From Nostoc linckia NIES-25 (GTDB lineage: Bacteria; Cyanobacteriota; Cyanobacteriia; Cyanobacteriales; Nostocaceae): DNA of 64,000 nt. Of the stretch, positions 51,515 to 60,606 are shown in pieces. A model generated the notes under the pieces. It saw nothing but the letters and a program-made list of their open reading frames with translations, was not told where the DNA came from and did not search any database. The position numbers and the translations under genes are program-made. The number at the start of each line of letters is the position of its first letter. Position 1 is the stretch's first letter. The stretch is from NCBI RefSeq assembly GCF_002368035.1, contig NZ_AP018223.1, forward strand, positions 970,449-1,034,448, written 5' to 3'.

Positions 51515-53983
51515 TTACTCAACGCCTTGGGGTAACAATTCCCGACGCTCTTGAGCGCTCACCTGAACAGTGCCGTTCTCATCAACATCAACGAAGGCTA
51601 CATCGCCATCCTTGATGCGACCAGAGAGGATTTCTTCTGCGAGGCTATCTTCTAACAAGCGCATAATCGCTCGGCGTAATGGTCTTGCGCCGTAGCTGGG
51701 ACTGTAACCTTCTTGGATTAAACGATCCTTGAAGCGATCGCTGACTTCTAAGGTGATACCTTTTTCTGTTAGACGACCAAATACTTCCTTGAGCATAATT
51801 TCGGCGATTTGTGTCACCTCTGGCTTGCTCAACTGACGGAAGACGATAATTTCATCGAGTCGGTTGAGGAACTCTGGACGGAAGTACTGTTTCAATTCTT
51901 CGTTCACCAAGGAGCGAATCCGGTTGTAAGCTGACTCGGTAACATCTTCGGCAAATTCAAAGCCAATACCGCTGCCGCCTTTTTCAATTACCTTAGAACC
52001 AATATTGGAAGTTAAAATCAGCAAGGTGTTCTTGAAATCCACCGTGCGACCTTTGGCGTCAGTTAACCGACCGTCTTCCAAAATTTGCAGCAACATGTTG
52101 AATACATCGGGGTGCGCTTTTTCGATTTCGTCGAACAGTACCACGGTGTAAGGACGCCGCCGCACGGCTTCAGTTAATTGACCACCTTCGTTATAACCTA
52201 CATAACCTGGAGGCGAACCAATCAGCTTGCTGACGGTGTGACGCTCCATGTATTCGGACATATCTAAGCGGATCATCGCTTCTTCGGAACCGAAGAAGTA
52301 AGCAGCTAAGGATTTGGCTAACTCGGTTTTACCTACGCCAGTAGGCCCGGAGAACACAAAACTAGCAATGGGTCGATTGGGATTCTTCAAACCGACACGA
52401 GCGCGACGAATAGCCCGTGAAACTGCCTTCACAGCTTCGTCTTGACCAATTAAACGCTGGTGCAAGGTGTCTTCCATGTGCAGCAGCTTTTCAGATTCAG
52501 ATTCGGTGAGTTTGTTCACCGGTACCCCAGTCCAAGAAGCGACAATGTGGGCAATGTCTTCTTCTGTAACTACGGGTTCTTCATGTTCGGAGCCAGTTGC
52601 ATTGGTCTTGCTTTGAGCGATCGCCCGGATTTCGGCTTTGATTTCCATCTCCCGATCGCGCAATTCCCCGGCTTTATCGAAGTCCTGAGAACGTACTGCA
52701 TCATCTTTTTCTTTTAAGATCTGACGCAGTTCTTTGTCTAATTCCTTCGCTGCGGGTGGAAGTTGGGAATTAATCAACCGCACTCTAGAACCAGCTTCAT
52801 CCACCAAGTCAATGGCTTTATCTGGGAGATAGCGATCGCTAATATAACGGTCTGACAATTTCGCTGCGGCCACCAATGCTTCGTCAGAGATTTTCAGCTT
52901 GTGGTGTTGCTCGTAGCGATCGCGCAGACCATATAAAATTTCAATTGTTTCATCTACACTGGGTTCGCCCACCATTACTGGTTGGAAACGGCGCTCTAGG
53001 GCTGCATCCCGTTCGATGTGTTTGCGATATTCATCTAGGGTTGTCGCACCGATGCACTGCAACTCACCTCTAGCCAAAGCTGGCTTGAGGATATTGGCTG
53101 CGTCGATGGCGCCTTCGGCTGCACCTGCACCAATTAGGGTGTGAACTTCATCAATTACCAGGATGACGTTACCCGCGGAGCGGATTTCATCCATGATTTT
53201 TTTCAAACGTTCTTCAAATTCACCCCGGTACTTGGTACCTGCTACTAGCAAACCGATATCCAGTGTGACTACGCGTTTATCTTCCAGAATGTCAGGGACA
53301 TCTTTGTTGGCAATGCGTGAAGCTAGACCTTCGGCGATTGCTGTTTTACCAACACCTGGTTCCCCAATCAGCACTGGGTTATTTTTTGTCCGGCGACCCA
53401 ATATCTGAATCACCCGCTCAATTTCTTTGGCGCGTCCTACTACAGGATCGAGCTTATTGTCTGTGGCCATTTGGGTCAGGTTCGAGCCAAATTCATCCAG
53501 AGTCGGGGTTTTTGTGCGACCGGATGAACCGCCTGGTGAAACTTCAGCAGTTTCTCCCAACATGCGGATGACTTGGGTTCTTACCTTGGATAGATCCACA
53601 CCGAGGTTTTCTAGCACCCTGGCTGCTACACCTTCCCCTTCGCGGATCAGGCCCAACAGCAGATGCTCGGTGCCAATGTAGTTATGCCCCAGTTGGCGTG
53701 CTTCTTCCAAGGAGAGTTCTAGAACTCGCTTTGCCCGTGGCGTAAACGGAATTTCCACGGCCACAAAGCCCGATCCCCGGCCTATAATTTTTTCAACTTC
53801 AATCCGAGCATCTTTGAGATTGACGCCCATTGATTTCAGCACCTTCGCGGCCACACCGGTGCCTTCACCAATCAGACCCAGGAGGATCTGCTCGGTACCG
53901 ACAAAATTGTGGCCTAAACGGCGGGCCTCTTCTTGGGCCAGCATGATTACCTTAATGGCTTTTTCTGTGAAGCGCTCAAACAT
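51515..53983 (-). CDS. clpC: ATP-dependent Clp protease ATP-binding subunit ClpC
   Basis: This 822-aa Hsp100 protein is complete. Two N-terminal Clp repeats (MFERFTEKAIKVIMLAQEEAR, and again from about residue 79) recruit adaptors. The first AAA domain has Walker A GEPGVGKTAIAEG (about 208-220). A UVR-type middle domain is present (VRSQDFDKAGELRDREMEIK, about 435). The second AAA domain has Walker A GPTGVGKTELAKS (about 550). It unfolds substrates and feeds them to ClpP/ClpR; in oxygenic phototrophs ClpC is usually essential. The gene is alone on the minus strand, with 428 bases before rimI. Confidence 0.96.
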   Translation of the reverse strand: MFERFTEKAIKVIMLAQEEARRLGHNFVGTEQILLGLIGEGTGVAAKVLKSMGVNLKDARIEVEKIIGRGSGFVAVEIPFTPRAKRVLELSLEEARQLGHNYIGTEHLLLGLIREGEGVAARVLENLGVDLSKVRTQVIRMLGETAEVSPGGSSGRTKTPTLDEFGSNLTQMATDNKLDPVVGRAKEIERVIQILGRRTKNNPVLIGEPGVGKTAIAEGLASRIANKDVPDILEDKRVVTLDIGLLVAGTKYRGEFEERLKKIMDEIRSAGNVILVIDEVHTLIGAGAAEGAIDAANILKPALARGELQCIGATTLDEYRKHIERDAALERRFQPVMVGEPSVDETIEILYGLRDRYEQHHKLKISDEALVAAAKLSDRYISDRYLPDKAIDLVDEAGSRVRLINSQLPPAAKELDKELRQILKEKDDAVRSQDFDKAGELRDREMEIKAEIRAIAQSKTNATGSEHEEPVVTEEDIAHIVASWTGVPVNKLTESESEKLLHMEDTLHQRLIGQDEAVKAVSRAIRRARVGLKNPNRPIASFVFSGPTGVGKTELAKSLAAYFFGSEEAMIRLDMSEYMERHTVSKLIGSPPGYVGYNEGGQLTEAVRRRPYTVVLFDEIEKAHPDVFNMLLQILEDGRLTDAKGRTVDFKNTLLILTSNIGSKVIEKGGSGIGFEFAEDVTESAYNRIRSLVNEELKQYFRPEFLNRLDEIIVFRQLSKPEVTQIAEIMLKEVFGRLTEKGITLEVSDRFKDRLIQEGYSPSYGARPLRRAIMRLLEDSLAEEILSGRIKDGDVAFVDVDENGTVQVSAQERRELLPQGVE

Positions 53984-54410
53984 GGCTTTATCCTATCACC
54001 TGCGTCGTGCCGGTACGCTGATTTTAGCACAGGCTAAGCTTTTGGACGCCTGTATAACAGATTATAGACATCCAAAGCTGATGATTTAGGATTATGCGGA
54101 AATTACTACCTTGCTACTACTTTCTTGTGGCTAGTGTACTGAGGAGCTTTAGTCTACCAGCCTTTTTGGGATTTGTGACAAATAGTTAACTGCTGATTTT
54201 ACGAGTTTTTACTTTATCCCAAACATTTATTGTTAACATTTTTCTTTATTTAGTTCAAGACATAAATATTAACATACGTAATATATATTGAATATTTTTT
54301 TTATATTAGATATTTAAATAATAAAAAGCCAGCAAAGTTGCACTTTTTTGCTGAAGCTAGCTCATTAGCGATCGGTCATTAGTCATTCTTCCCATGCCCG
54401 ATGCCCCATT
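53984..54410. other. Intergenic region without recognised gene
   Basis: AT-rich spacer upstream of clpC and downstream of rimI (both minus strand). It must contain the clpC promoter. A short tcattagtcatt STRR lies at about 54,367-54,382. I see no hairpin with a T-run and no small reading frame worth calling. Confidence 0.5.
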
Positions 54411-54962
54411 TTATTTAAAAACCAACTTCCAAGAACATTTGCTCAAGCGATCGCTAACAATAGAATGCCAGTGATCTAAAGTTGTGTGAAATTTTGGGTG
54501 TTGGAGGTCACCGAGCCAGAGAATGAGTGCATCTTCGCCGTTATCTTGGTAGTAACGCCGACGGCGACCTGCTGTTTTGAAGCCAAATTTTTGATATAAA
54601 GATATAGCCCCTAAGTTAGAAGCTCGCACTTCGAGGGTGGCTCGCTCCAAACCGCGATCGCACGCTGTCTTGATGAGCGAATATAGTAAAGCCTGTCCTA
54701 AACCTTGGCGCTGATATTGGGGATGAACCGCCAAAATTGTAATGTGAGCTTCCTCTAAAATTGACCAAAAGCAACCCATTCCTAGCAGTTTTGAACCAGA
54801 AACAGGGGAAAACAAACCCAACAAATCGCTGTTGGGACTGTCCAACTCTCGTTGGTAACCCTCCATTGTCCACAGACCACCAAAACAAGCTTCATCTAGT
54901 TGCAGTAATGCACTTAGATGGTCTTTGTTGAGTAGTTGAATTTCTAAGTCTAATAAGCTCAC
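54411..54962 (-). CDS. rimI: Ribosomal-protein-alanine N-acetyltransferase
   Basis: A 183-aa GNAT enzyme. The N-terminal LDEACFGGLWTMEGYQRELD substrate region and the acetyl-CoA loop HPQYQRQGLGQALLYSL (about 80-96) are followed by LEVRASNLGAISLYQKFGF and RRRYYQDNGEDALILWL, the RimI pattern. RimI acetylates the N-terminal alanine of ribosomal protein S18. The C-terminus is about 20 residues longer than that of many RimI proteins, as is common in cyanobacteria. It is divergent from lysA. Confidence 0.88.
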   Translation of the reverse strand: MSLLDLEIQLLNKDHLSALLQLDEACFGGLWTMEGYQRELDSPNSDLLGLFSPVSGSKLLGMGCFWSILEEAHITILAVHPQYQRQGLGQALLYSLIKTACDRGLERATLEVRASNLGAISLYQKFGFKTAGRRRRYYQDNGEDALILWLGDLQHPKFHTTLDHWHSIVSDRLSKCSWKLVFK

Positions 54963-55417
54963 ATTTATTAAAAGGGAATAGGCAACAGGAAATAGGGACT
55001 GGATATAATGCGGCGATTTAAAACCCCCATCAACGCTTGCCGCTTGGGGGCGGGCGACTCAGATCCTGTCTGAGGAAAGAGGAAACGAACAACAAACCTC
55101 TTGTGACGGAAGAGGGAGGAAGGGGTGCAAGAAAGAGTTTTTAAACATGGAGAAGGAAAAAGATGTATTACTCGTACTACATATCTCGAAATACAGCGTC
55201 TTCATATCAAGCCCCTAACTTTAGTTATGGAGTTCCCTTTCCCCTTTAACCTTTAACCTTTTCCCCGCCCGAAGGGCTATTTTCTCGCTGTTGGGCGTTG
55301 CCCGTTACCTTTTCCCTCTTTTGAAGAGAGTTGAATAAGATTACAAACCCTTTGTAAACTGGGAAACGGGAGACTCACTCACCCCGGTATTTTGAACAAG
55401 GACAATTAATTATAGTT
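54963..55417. promoter_or_regulatory. Upstream region of lysA with a pyrimidine-rich repeat
   Basis: The divergent rimI-lysA spacer contains AACCCCCATC..GCTTGGGGGCGG pairing at about 55,020-55,055. A short Tyr-rich frame lies at 55,163-55,249, listed separately. A CCCTTTCCCCTTTAACC repeat follows at about 55,230-55,275. A GAAGGGCTATTTTCTCGC / GCCCG hairpin-like stretch lies near 55,270-55,310. No known riboswitch is recognised. Confidence 0.4.
55163..55249 (+). CDS. Possible 28-aa Tyr-rich leader peptide upstream of lysA
   Basis: ATG with a good AAGGA ribosome-binding site encodes MYYSYYISRNTASSYQAPNF and eight more residues. Seven of 28 are Tyr. It ends at TAA, 168 bases before lysA. It may be chance. 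The strong ribosome-binding site and unusual composition are the only support. Confidence 0.25.
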   Translation: MYYSYYISRNTASSYQAPNFSYGVPFPL

Positions 55418-56827
55418 ATGGTATCGACTCACCCCACTGGGGTTCAACATTCTGGAAGTCAATATTTACCTCAAACGGCCAGCAGCAAAGCAAATTCCTC
55501 GCCTAATCAGGAACTTTTACCCTTAACAGCCAGAGTTCACGATCGCGACTTCTTGGAAATTGGTGGGTGTGATGTCACAACCCTAGTTAAGCAGTTTGGT
55601 TCGCCTTTGTATATTTTAGATGAAGAAACCCTGCGTTTGGGTTGTCAGCAATACCGAGATGCTTTTAAGCAATACTACAAAGGTGAATCTCAAGTATTGT
55701 ATGCCTCAAAAGCTTGGAATTGTCTAGCTGTTTGTGCGATCGCTGCTTCTGAGGGTTTAGGAATCGATGTCGCATCAGGCGGTGAACTTTACACTGCGCT
55801 GCAAGCAGGCGTCAATCCTGAGAAAATCTATCTTCATAGCAACAATAAATCTCGTGAAGAATTGATTTTTGCCACAGAAGTCGGTTGCACTATTGTGGTG
55901 GATAACTGGCACGAGTTACGTACTTTGGTGGAAATTGTTGAGACAGCAAATTCCCCTGACCTACAGCCTAGATTTTTGTTGCGTCTAACGCCGGGTATTG
56001 AATGCCACACACATGAGTATATCCGCACGGGGCAGCTAGATAGTAAATTTGGCTTCGATCCGAATGAGCTAGAGCAATTATTTACTTTTGTCAGTAAACA
56101 ATCTGTCCTTAACTGCGTAGGGTTACATGCTCATATTGGCTCTCAAATTTTTGAGCGCCAACCGCATCGAGATTTAGCTGCTCTCATGGTGCAGTGGTTT
56201 CGTGATGCGGCGAAGTATGATTTAAATTTGACCGAGTTAAATGTCGGTGGTGGTTTAGGGATTAAGTATGTAGAATCAGACGATCCCCCTAGCATTGAAG
56301 AGTGGGTGAAGCCGATTTGCGAGGTAATTCAAGAAGCTTGTGCAGCCGAAAATTTGCCTTTGCCAAAATTACTTTGCGAACCGGGGCGATCGCTAATTGC
56401 CACGGCTTGCGTTACAGCCTACACTATTGGTTCATCCAAAGTTATCCCCGAAATTCGCACCTACGTAGCAATTGATGGAGGCATGTCTGACAATCCGCGT
56501 CCGATTACTTATCAATCAGTTTATCGGGCGGTAGTTGCCAATAAAATGTCCTCTCCCCTAACCGAAACCGTCACAATTGCTGGTAAACATTGTGAATCAG
56601 GAGATATTCTGATTAAAAACGCCCTACTCCCAAAGACAGAACCGGGAGATATTCTCCTAGTTATGGGAACTGGTGCGTACAATTACAGTATGGCATCTAA
56701 CTACAACCGCTTGCCGCGATCGGCAGCAGTGGTAGTGGCGAATGGCGAAGCAAATTTAATTTTGCAACGTGAAACTTATCAAGACTTAATTCGACAAGAT
56801 CGCCTACCCCAAAGACTGAAAAATTAG
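55418..56827 (+). CDS. lysA: Diaminopimelate decarboxylase
   Basis: A 469-aa fold-type III PLP enzyme that makes L-lysine from meso-diaminopimelate. The PLP lysine is in VLYASKAWNCLAV (about 98). The Gly-rich phosphate loop is LNVGGGLGIKY (about 275-285), with CEPGRSLIA (about 322-330). The C-terminal catalytic Cys is in GKHCESGDIL (about 390) from the partner subunit's active site, and YNYSMASNYNRLPR ends the site. The N-terminus has about 30 extra low-complexity residues. Followed by cdaA on the same strand after 115 bases that include repeats. Confidence 0.96.
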   Translation: MVSTHPTGVQHSGSQYLPQTASSKANSSPNQELLPLTARVHDRDFLEIGGCDVTTLVKQFGSPLYILDEETLRLGCQQYRDAFKQYYKGESQVLYASKAWNCLAVCAIAASEGLGIDVASGGELYTALQAGVNPEKIYLHSNNKSREELIFATEVGCTIVVDNWHELRTLVEIVETANSPDLQPRFLLRLTPGIECHTHEYIRTGQLDSKFGFDPNELEQLFTFVSKQSVLNCVGLHAHIGSQIFERQPHRDLAALMVQWFRDAAKYDLNLTELNVGGGLGIKYVESDDPPSIEEWVKPICEVIQEACAAENLPLPKLLCEPGRSLIATACVTAYTIGSSKVIPEIRTYVAIDGGMSDNPRPITYQSVYRAVVANKMSSPLTETVTIAGKHCESGDILIKNALLPKTEPGDILLVMGTGAYNYSMASNYNRLPRSAAVVVANGEANLILQRETYQDLIRQDRLPQRLKN

Positions 56828-56829
56828 TC

Positions 56830-56912
56830 ATTTGTCCTTTGTCCTTGGTCATTAGTCATTAGTCATTTACAAATGACAAAGGACAAATAACAAATGACAA
56901 ATGACTAACTGT
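56830..56912. repeat. Inverted STRR cluster (GTCATTT / AAATGAC)
   Basis: Units of gtcattt/gtccttt on the left pair with aaatgac/aaaggac on the right, giving a long imperfect stem between lysA and cdaA. It may act as an attenuator or terminator, but it has no clear T-run. Confidence 0.7.
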
Positions 56913-56942
56913 AATTAGCGGCAAAAGTGTAATCCAGATGTC

Positions 56943-57866
56943 ATGAGAGATTGGTGGAAGCAATGGCTGATAAACCTGGGATGGTCACAGTCCTTGCTGC
57001 TTGGGACTCTGGATATTGTATTAGTGCTGGCGCTGACGTACATGATACTAGTTATTATTAGCGAGCGTCGGACACTATGGATGGTGCGGGGATTCATTGT
57101 TTTGATGCTAGCCTCAGCACTAAGTAACAGATTCGGCCTACCCTTGCTAAATTTTGTTTTAGAAAAATTGGTGATTGGTTGTGCTGTGGCGATGGCAGTT
57201 GCTCTGCAATCAGAATTTCGGCGGTTTTTAGAGCAATTGGGGCGCGGCGAATTCCGTCAGCTGTTCCAACCCGATCGCTTGGCAATCCCCAAATCTGATA
57301 GTGTAATTGATGAAATTGTTGAAGCTGTTAAAGAATTGTCAAAAAACCGCATAGGAGCTTTACTAATTTTGGAAACCACAGGCCCAATTGATGAGCGGGA
57401 TTTTTCTGTGCCAGGAGTAAAGCTAAACGCGGAAGTTTCTAAAGAACTGATCCAAACAATTTTTCAGCCGAAAACTTTGTTACACGATGGAGCGACATTA
57501 ATCCGTGGTTCGCGGATTATAGCATCGGGTATAATTTTACCACTTTCGGGACGCACAGCCTCGCGCCAGCTGGGAACACGCCACCGGGCGGCAATGGGAA
57601 TTACTGAGCGGGTCGAAAACTGCATTTGTGTCGTTGTATCAGAAGAAACGGGTTCTATTTCCTTAGCGGAGCGGGGAACCCTAAATAGACCGCTGACAAT
57701 TAGGAAGCTCAAAGAGTCGTTAGAGGCTGTGTTGTCCCCAACGGTAGATCGGGAAGCTGTTGCTCCTGGTCTTTTGAGCTTGGGTCGTCAGATAGGTGGA
57801 AAGACACTAGCATTGGTTTCACGTTTACTCGGATTACCATCGACCGCTTCTCGAGATAAAAAATGA
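56943..57866 (+). CDS. cdaA: Diadenylate cyclase CdaA
   Basis: A 307-aa protein with N-terminal membrane segments at about 12-38, 45-60 and 65-85 (LLLGTLDIVLVLALTYMILV and following). The DAC (DisA_N) catalytic domain follows, with the DGA motif in LLHDGATLIRGSRII (about 178) and the RHR motif in LGTRHRAAMGITE (about 212). It makes cyclic di-AMP from two ATP at the membrane; c-di-AMP controls osmotic and potassium balance and, in cyanobacteria, night-time metabolism. It overlaps the start of uppS by four bases (ATGA), showing translational coupling. Confidence 0.95.
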   Translation: MRDWWKQWLINLGWSQSLLLGTLDIVLVLALTYMILVIISERRTLWMVRGFIVLMLASALSNRFGLPLLNFVLEKLVIGCAVAMAVALQSEFRRFLEQLGRGEFRQLFQPDRLAIPKSDSVIDEIVEAVKELSKNRIGALLILETTGPIDERDFSVPGVKLNAEVSKELIQTIFQPKTLLHDGATLIRGSRIIASGIILPLSGRTASRQLGTRHRAAMGITERVENCICVVVSEETGSISLAERGTLNRPLTIRKLKESLEAVLSPTVDREAVAPGLLSLGRQIGGKTLALVSRLLGLPSTASRDKK

Positions 57867-58612
57867 CATTACAACAAACTAAACTCCAAGATTTGCCCAC
57901 AGACTTGAAACCAGAACTATTGCCCCAGCACGTTGCGGTGATTATGGATGGCAATGGTCGGTGGGCTAAACGTCAAGGTCTACCACGCATTATGGGTCAT
58001 AAGCGAGGAGTCGATGCTCTCAAGGATTTGCTTCATTGCTGCAAGGATTGGGGAATCCAGGCACTAACGGCTTATGCTTTTTCCACGGAAAATTGGAAAA
58101 GGCCCCAGGAAGAAGTAGATTTTTTGATGACTCTTTTCCAAAAAGTTTTACGTCAAGAACTGCGGGAAATGGTTGAAGAGAACGTGCAAATCAATTTTGT
58201 GGGAAATTTACAGGCCTTGCCGCGATCGCTCCAACAAGAAATTTCCCGTTCGATGGAAGAAACCAAAAATAACCGCGCCATCCGGTTTTCAGTGGCAACT
58301 AATTATGGCGGGCGTCAAGAGATTTTACAAGCTTGTCGGGCGATCGCCAAACAAGTCCAGCAAGGTTTATTACAACCTGATGAAATTGATGAACAAATAT
58401 TTGAAAGCCATTTGTATACAGCGGGAATTACTGACCCGGATTTGTTAATTCGTACCAGTGGAGAAATGCGTCTTTCTAATTTCCTTCTCTGGCAAATGGC
58501 TTACGGGGAAATTTACATCACCGATACTCTCTGGCCTGATTTTGACCGCGCTGAATTTCATCGCGCTTTGTGTGCCTACCAGCAACGGGAACGGCGGTTT
58601 GGAAAAGTTTAA
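57863..58612 (+). CDS. uppS: Isoprenyl transferase (undecaprenyl diphosphate synthase)
   Basis: A 249-aa cis-prenyltransferase. The catalytic Asp is in VAVIMDGNGRWAKRQGLPRI (about 29), followed by the GHKRGVDALK helix and AFSTENWKRP. Arg-rich substrate binding lies in TDPDLLIRTSGEMRLSNFLL (about 193-212). The end of the site is EIYITDTLWPDF. It extends farnesyl diphosphate to the C55 lipid carrier for peptidoglycan and glycans, or makes related polyprenols. Translationally coupled to cdaA. Confidence 0.95.
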   Translation: MTLQQTKLQDLPTDLKPELLPQHVAVIMDGNGRWAKRQGLPRIMGHKRGVDALKDLLHCCKDWGIQALTAYAFSTENWKRPQEEVDFLMTLFQKVLRQELREMVEENVQINFVGNLQALPRSLQQEISRSMEETKNNRAIRFSVATNYGGRQEILQACRAIAKQVQQGLLQPDEIDEQIFESHLYTAGITDPDLLIRTSGEMRLSNFLLWQMAYGEIYITDTLWPDFDRAEFHRALCAYQQRERRFGKV

Positions 58613-58617
58613 AGAAG

Positions 58618-58712
58618 GGTATGGGGCATGGGGGAGCCACTGCGTTGGACGGGTTTCCCGGCTTGTTCGCGAAGCGTCTCGTAGAGAAGCAAGTGGCGTC
58701 ATTGGGCATTAG
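58618..58712. repeat. Dispersed GCCACTGCGTTGGACGGG repeat
   Basis: GCCACTGCGTTGGACGGGTT..CGGCTTG is mirrored by CAAGTGGC, inside gcatggggg / cattgggcat ends. It is related to the unit at about 10,860. It lies just after uppS. Confidence 0.65.
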
Positions 58713-58761
58713 TTTTTCTTTGTGTCCCCGCGTCTCCCCATCTCTGTATCTCCCTCACTGG

Positions 58762-59052
58762 TCATGCTTCGTCTGAAACACCGTAGCGCGATGACTGCGC
58801 CGATAAACTACGTACATTGGCGAGAATTTGAGCCATTGCAATCGAGCCATTAACGACTTCGCCCCGTCGGGAAGCTTCCCACCCTATGCTTGCTTCTTGT
58901 TAAAGGTCTTGCAGTCGTCCTTGATAGATGTCTTCTTGTTGTTCTAGAAGTTTTATACCCGCAAGAATAACTTCGAGCGCGTTCTCATACTTACCGCTTG
59001 TCAGTTGACGTTGAACAAAGGCTTCTACTTCAGGTGCCAGAACGATTTGCAT
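58762..59052 (-). pseudogene. ParD/CC2985-type antitoxin gene with an in-frame TAA
   Basis: From ATG 59,052 the frame encodes 50 residues, MQIVLAPEVEAFVQRQLTSG and so on to DIYQGRLQDL, then TAA at 58,900-58,902. It continues in frame with QEASIGWEASRRGEVVNGSI and further to TGA at 58,762. The pre-stop part is the ribbon-helix-helix half of this antitoxin family. The post-stop part matches the usual toxin-binding tail (GWEAS-x-RGEVV). No toxin gene is adjacent. It is most likely a dead antitoxin; a truncated DNA-binding peptide could still be made. Confidence 0.7.
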
Positions 59053-59143
59053 GGATTTTGGGCAAGTAGGATTAACTTTAATTGTAAGCGATCGCTTTTC
59101 ATCGGGGCTTTTTACGGTGAGCTAGCTGTACCCAGCACTTGAC

Positions 59144-59416
59144 TTATGGCCCAGAAAATACTGCTTGTTCTATATCTTCCCGACTCAGAGAATACTTAAA
59201 TGAGCGTTGGATATCTTGCCCATTTTCCGCAGATTGGATATATCGCACTACGATTTGTTCGACATCGAGCCAAAGTTCAGCTTGCCAACTCGGCCGCTGC
59301 ACGCGCCAACAATGTCTCTGTGTTTCATCTTGTTGACAACCTTGGTCTTTTAGCCATTGCTCAATTTGTGGCAGGGGATGATTGTATAAGGGGGTATCTG
59401 GCGGAAGAAGAGACAT
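59144..59416 (-). CDS. DUF3143 family protein
   Basis: This 90-aa protein matches the small cyanobacterial/plastid DUF3143 family: PPDTPLYNHPLPQIEQWLKD, a tryptophan-rich middle (CWRVQRPSWQAELWLDVEQI), VRYI and a closing FKYSLSREDIEQAVFSGP. The function is unknown. The family is often placed beside the J-domain protein gene, as here: the J-protein gene lies 130 bases upstream on the same strand, so both may be one transcript. Confidence 0.88.
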   Translation of the reverse strand: MSLLPPDTPLYNHPLPQIEQWLKDQGCQQDETQRHCWRVQRPSWQAELWLDVEQIVVRYIQSAENGQDIQRSFKYSLSREDIEQAVFSGP

Positions 59417-59545
59417 AGGAATTTTGGATTTTAGATTAGGAAATTTTTTAATTTTTAATATTTAATTACCGTCATGGTAATTACAAGAGACTTCAAGAAG
59501 CGTAAAGTACACAAACTTAGTTTGGTGTCAAACATTAAGACTGTT

Positions 59546-60115
59546 TTACTTTTGATTCCTGAATTCTGTTAGCGCAGCGGGGCGTAACCCATTCTGAATT
59601 CTGGCGCCTTGGCGGAGCGTCTCCGGCTTTGCTCCTGAATTCTGCTGTACAGATAGGTTTGGTTGCTGTAAATGCGTTTGCAAAACAGCATCACCACGAG
59701 TTAAGCCAATGGCAATTGCTAGTAACAGGCAACCTACAAATGTTAACACCAGCATAAATAAAGCGAAGATTTCGCCAGATGAGAGTGGGCGATCGCTCGC
59801 ATCAAGATAAGCTGATTTTGAGAAGTCATAAGAGGCCGACACTGGATGATTTAAATCAGCAGGTGATTGAATCACGCCAAACCGGGAATAGCCAATTTTT
59901 AAATCGTAGCTTAACCGACGTTCTGGATGGCTCAGGGTGGCGTAGGCTTCGTTGAGTTGCTGAAATTTGGCAGTAGCTACAGCAGCAGGCAATTCTGTAG
60001 TATCAGGATGATAGCGTTTGCTCAGTTGCCTATAAGCCCGACGAATATCGATTACGGATGCCGAGGGATGCAGTCCTAGCAGGGAGTAATAAGTTGGTTC
60101 ACTGCTTTGTGCCAT
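59546..60115 (-). CDS. J-domain membrane protein, repeat-encoded C-terminus
   Basis: ATG 60,115 is chosen (189 aa) because AAGGG lies just before it; a TTG at 60,157 would add 14 residues. The J domain spans residues 7-72, with HPD at 36-38 in SKRYHPDTTELP. A transmembrane helix lies at about 116-138 (FALFMLVLTFVGCLLLAIAI). J proteins stimulate DnaK, and this one would tether it to a membrane. The last 30 residues (from about 160) are encoded by a dispersed GAATTCTG / GGCGGAGCG repeat, so the original C-terminus was probably altered by repeat insertion. Confidence 0.85.
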   Translation of the reverse strand: MAQSSEPTYYSLLGLHPSASVIDIRRAYRQLSKRYHPDTTELPAAVATAKFQQLNEAYATLSHPERRLSYDLKIGYSRFGVIQSPADLNHPVSASYDFSKSAYLDASDRPLSSGEIFALFMLVLTFVGCLLLAIAIGLTRGDAVLQTHLQQPNLSVQQNSGAKPETLRQGARIQNGLRPAALTEFRNQK

Positions 60116-60351
60116 TTTCCCTTTTTGATTCACGGCTGTTTGAGTCACTTTGCTCAAAGATATTTTTTATATTTTAAATCGTTTGTCAATTGCTGAAGAC
60201 AGGATCGAGGCATAACAAATTTAGCATTTGATAAAATATTTAATAAAGCATTTAAATTGATACAAATCATTTTTCTTGCTCCCCCTGCCTAAGAACAGCT
60301 TCCCCTGCTTCAAGGGCTTGCCATCTGTATCAATCTTCAGGTGAAAGGCTA

Positions 60352-60606
60352 TTAGCGGTAAATATCCCGTCGATGACCAACGTTAAGGACAGTGATTGTT
60401 GTTTGGTCATCATCAATCTCGTAAATCACGCGATAACTACCGATTCGGATACGCCATCCTTCCCGGTTGGTTAATTTTAAGCAACCAAGTGGTCTGGGGT
60501 TTTGAGCAAGAGCGCGAATATCTTCTATAACTCGTTCGTAAACATCAGCAGGTAAGTCTTTTAACTCTTTCTGAGCGCGGCGGAGAATATATATCTGATA
60601 ACTCAT
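60352..60606 (-). CDS. RelE/ParE-family toxin
   Basis: An 84-aa RelE-superfamily protein: YILRRAQKELKDLPADVYER at the N-terminus, then the core LTNREGWRIRIGSYRVIYEI and a final VLNVGHRRDIY with basic catalytic-type residues (Arg, His, Arg). Such toxins cut mRNA in the ribosome. It overlaps the antitoxin stop by four bases, with the antitoxin first. Confidence 0.92.
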   Translation of the reverse strand: MSYQIYILRRAQKELKDLPADVYERVIEDIRALAQNPRPLGCLKLTNREGWRIRIGSYRVIYEIDDDQTTITVLNVGHRRDIYR

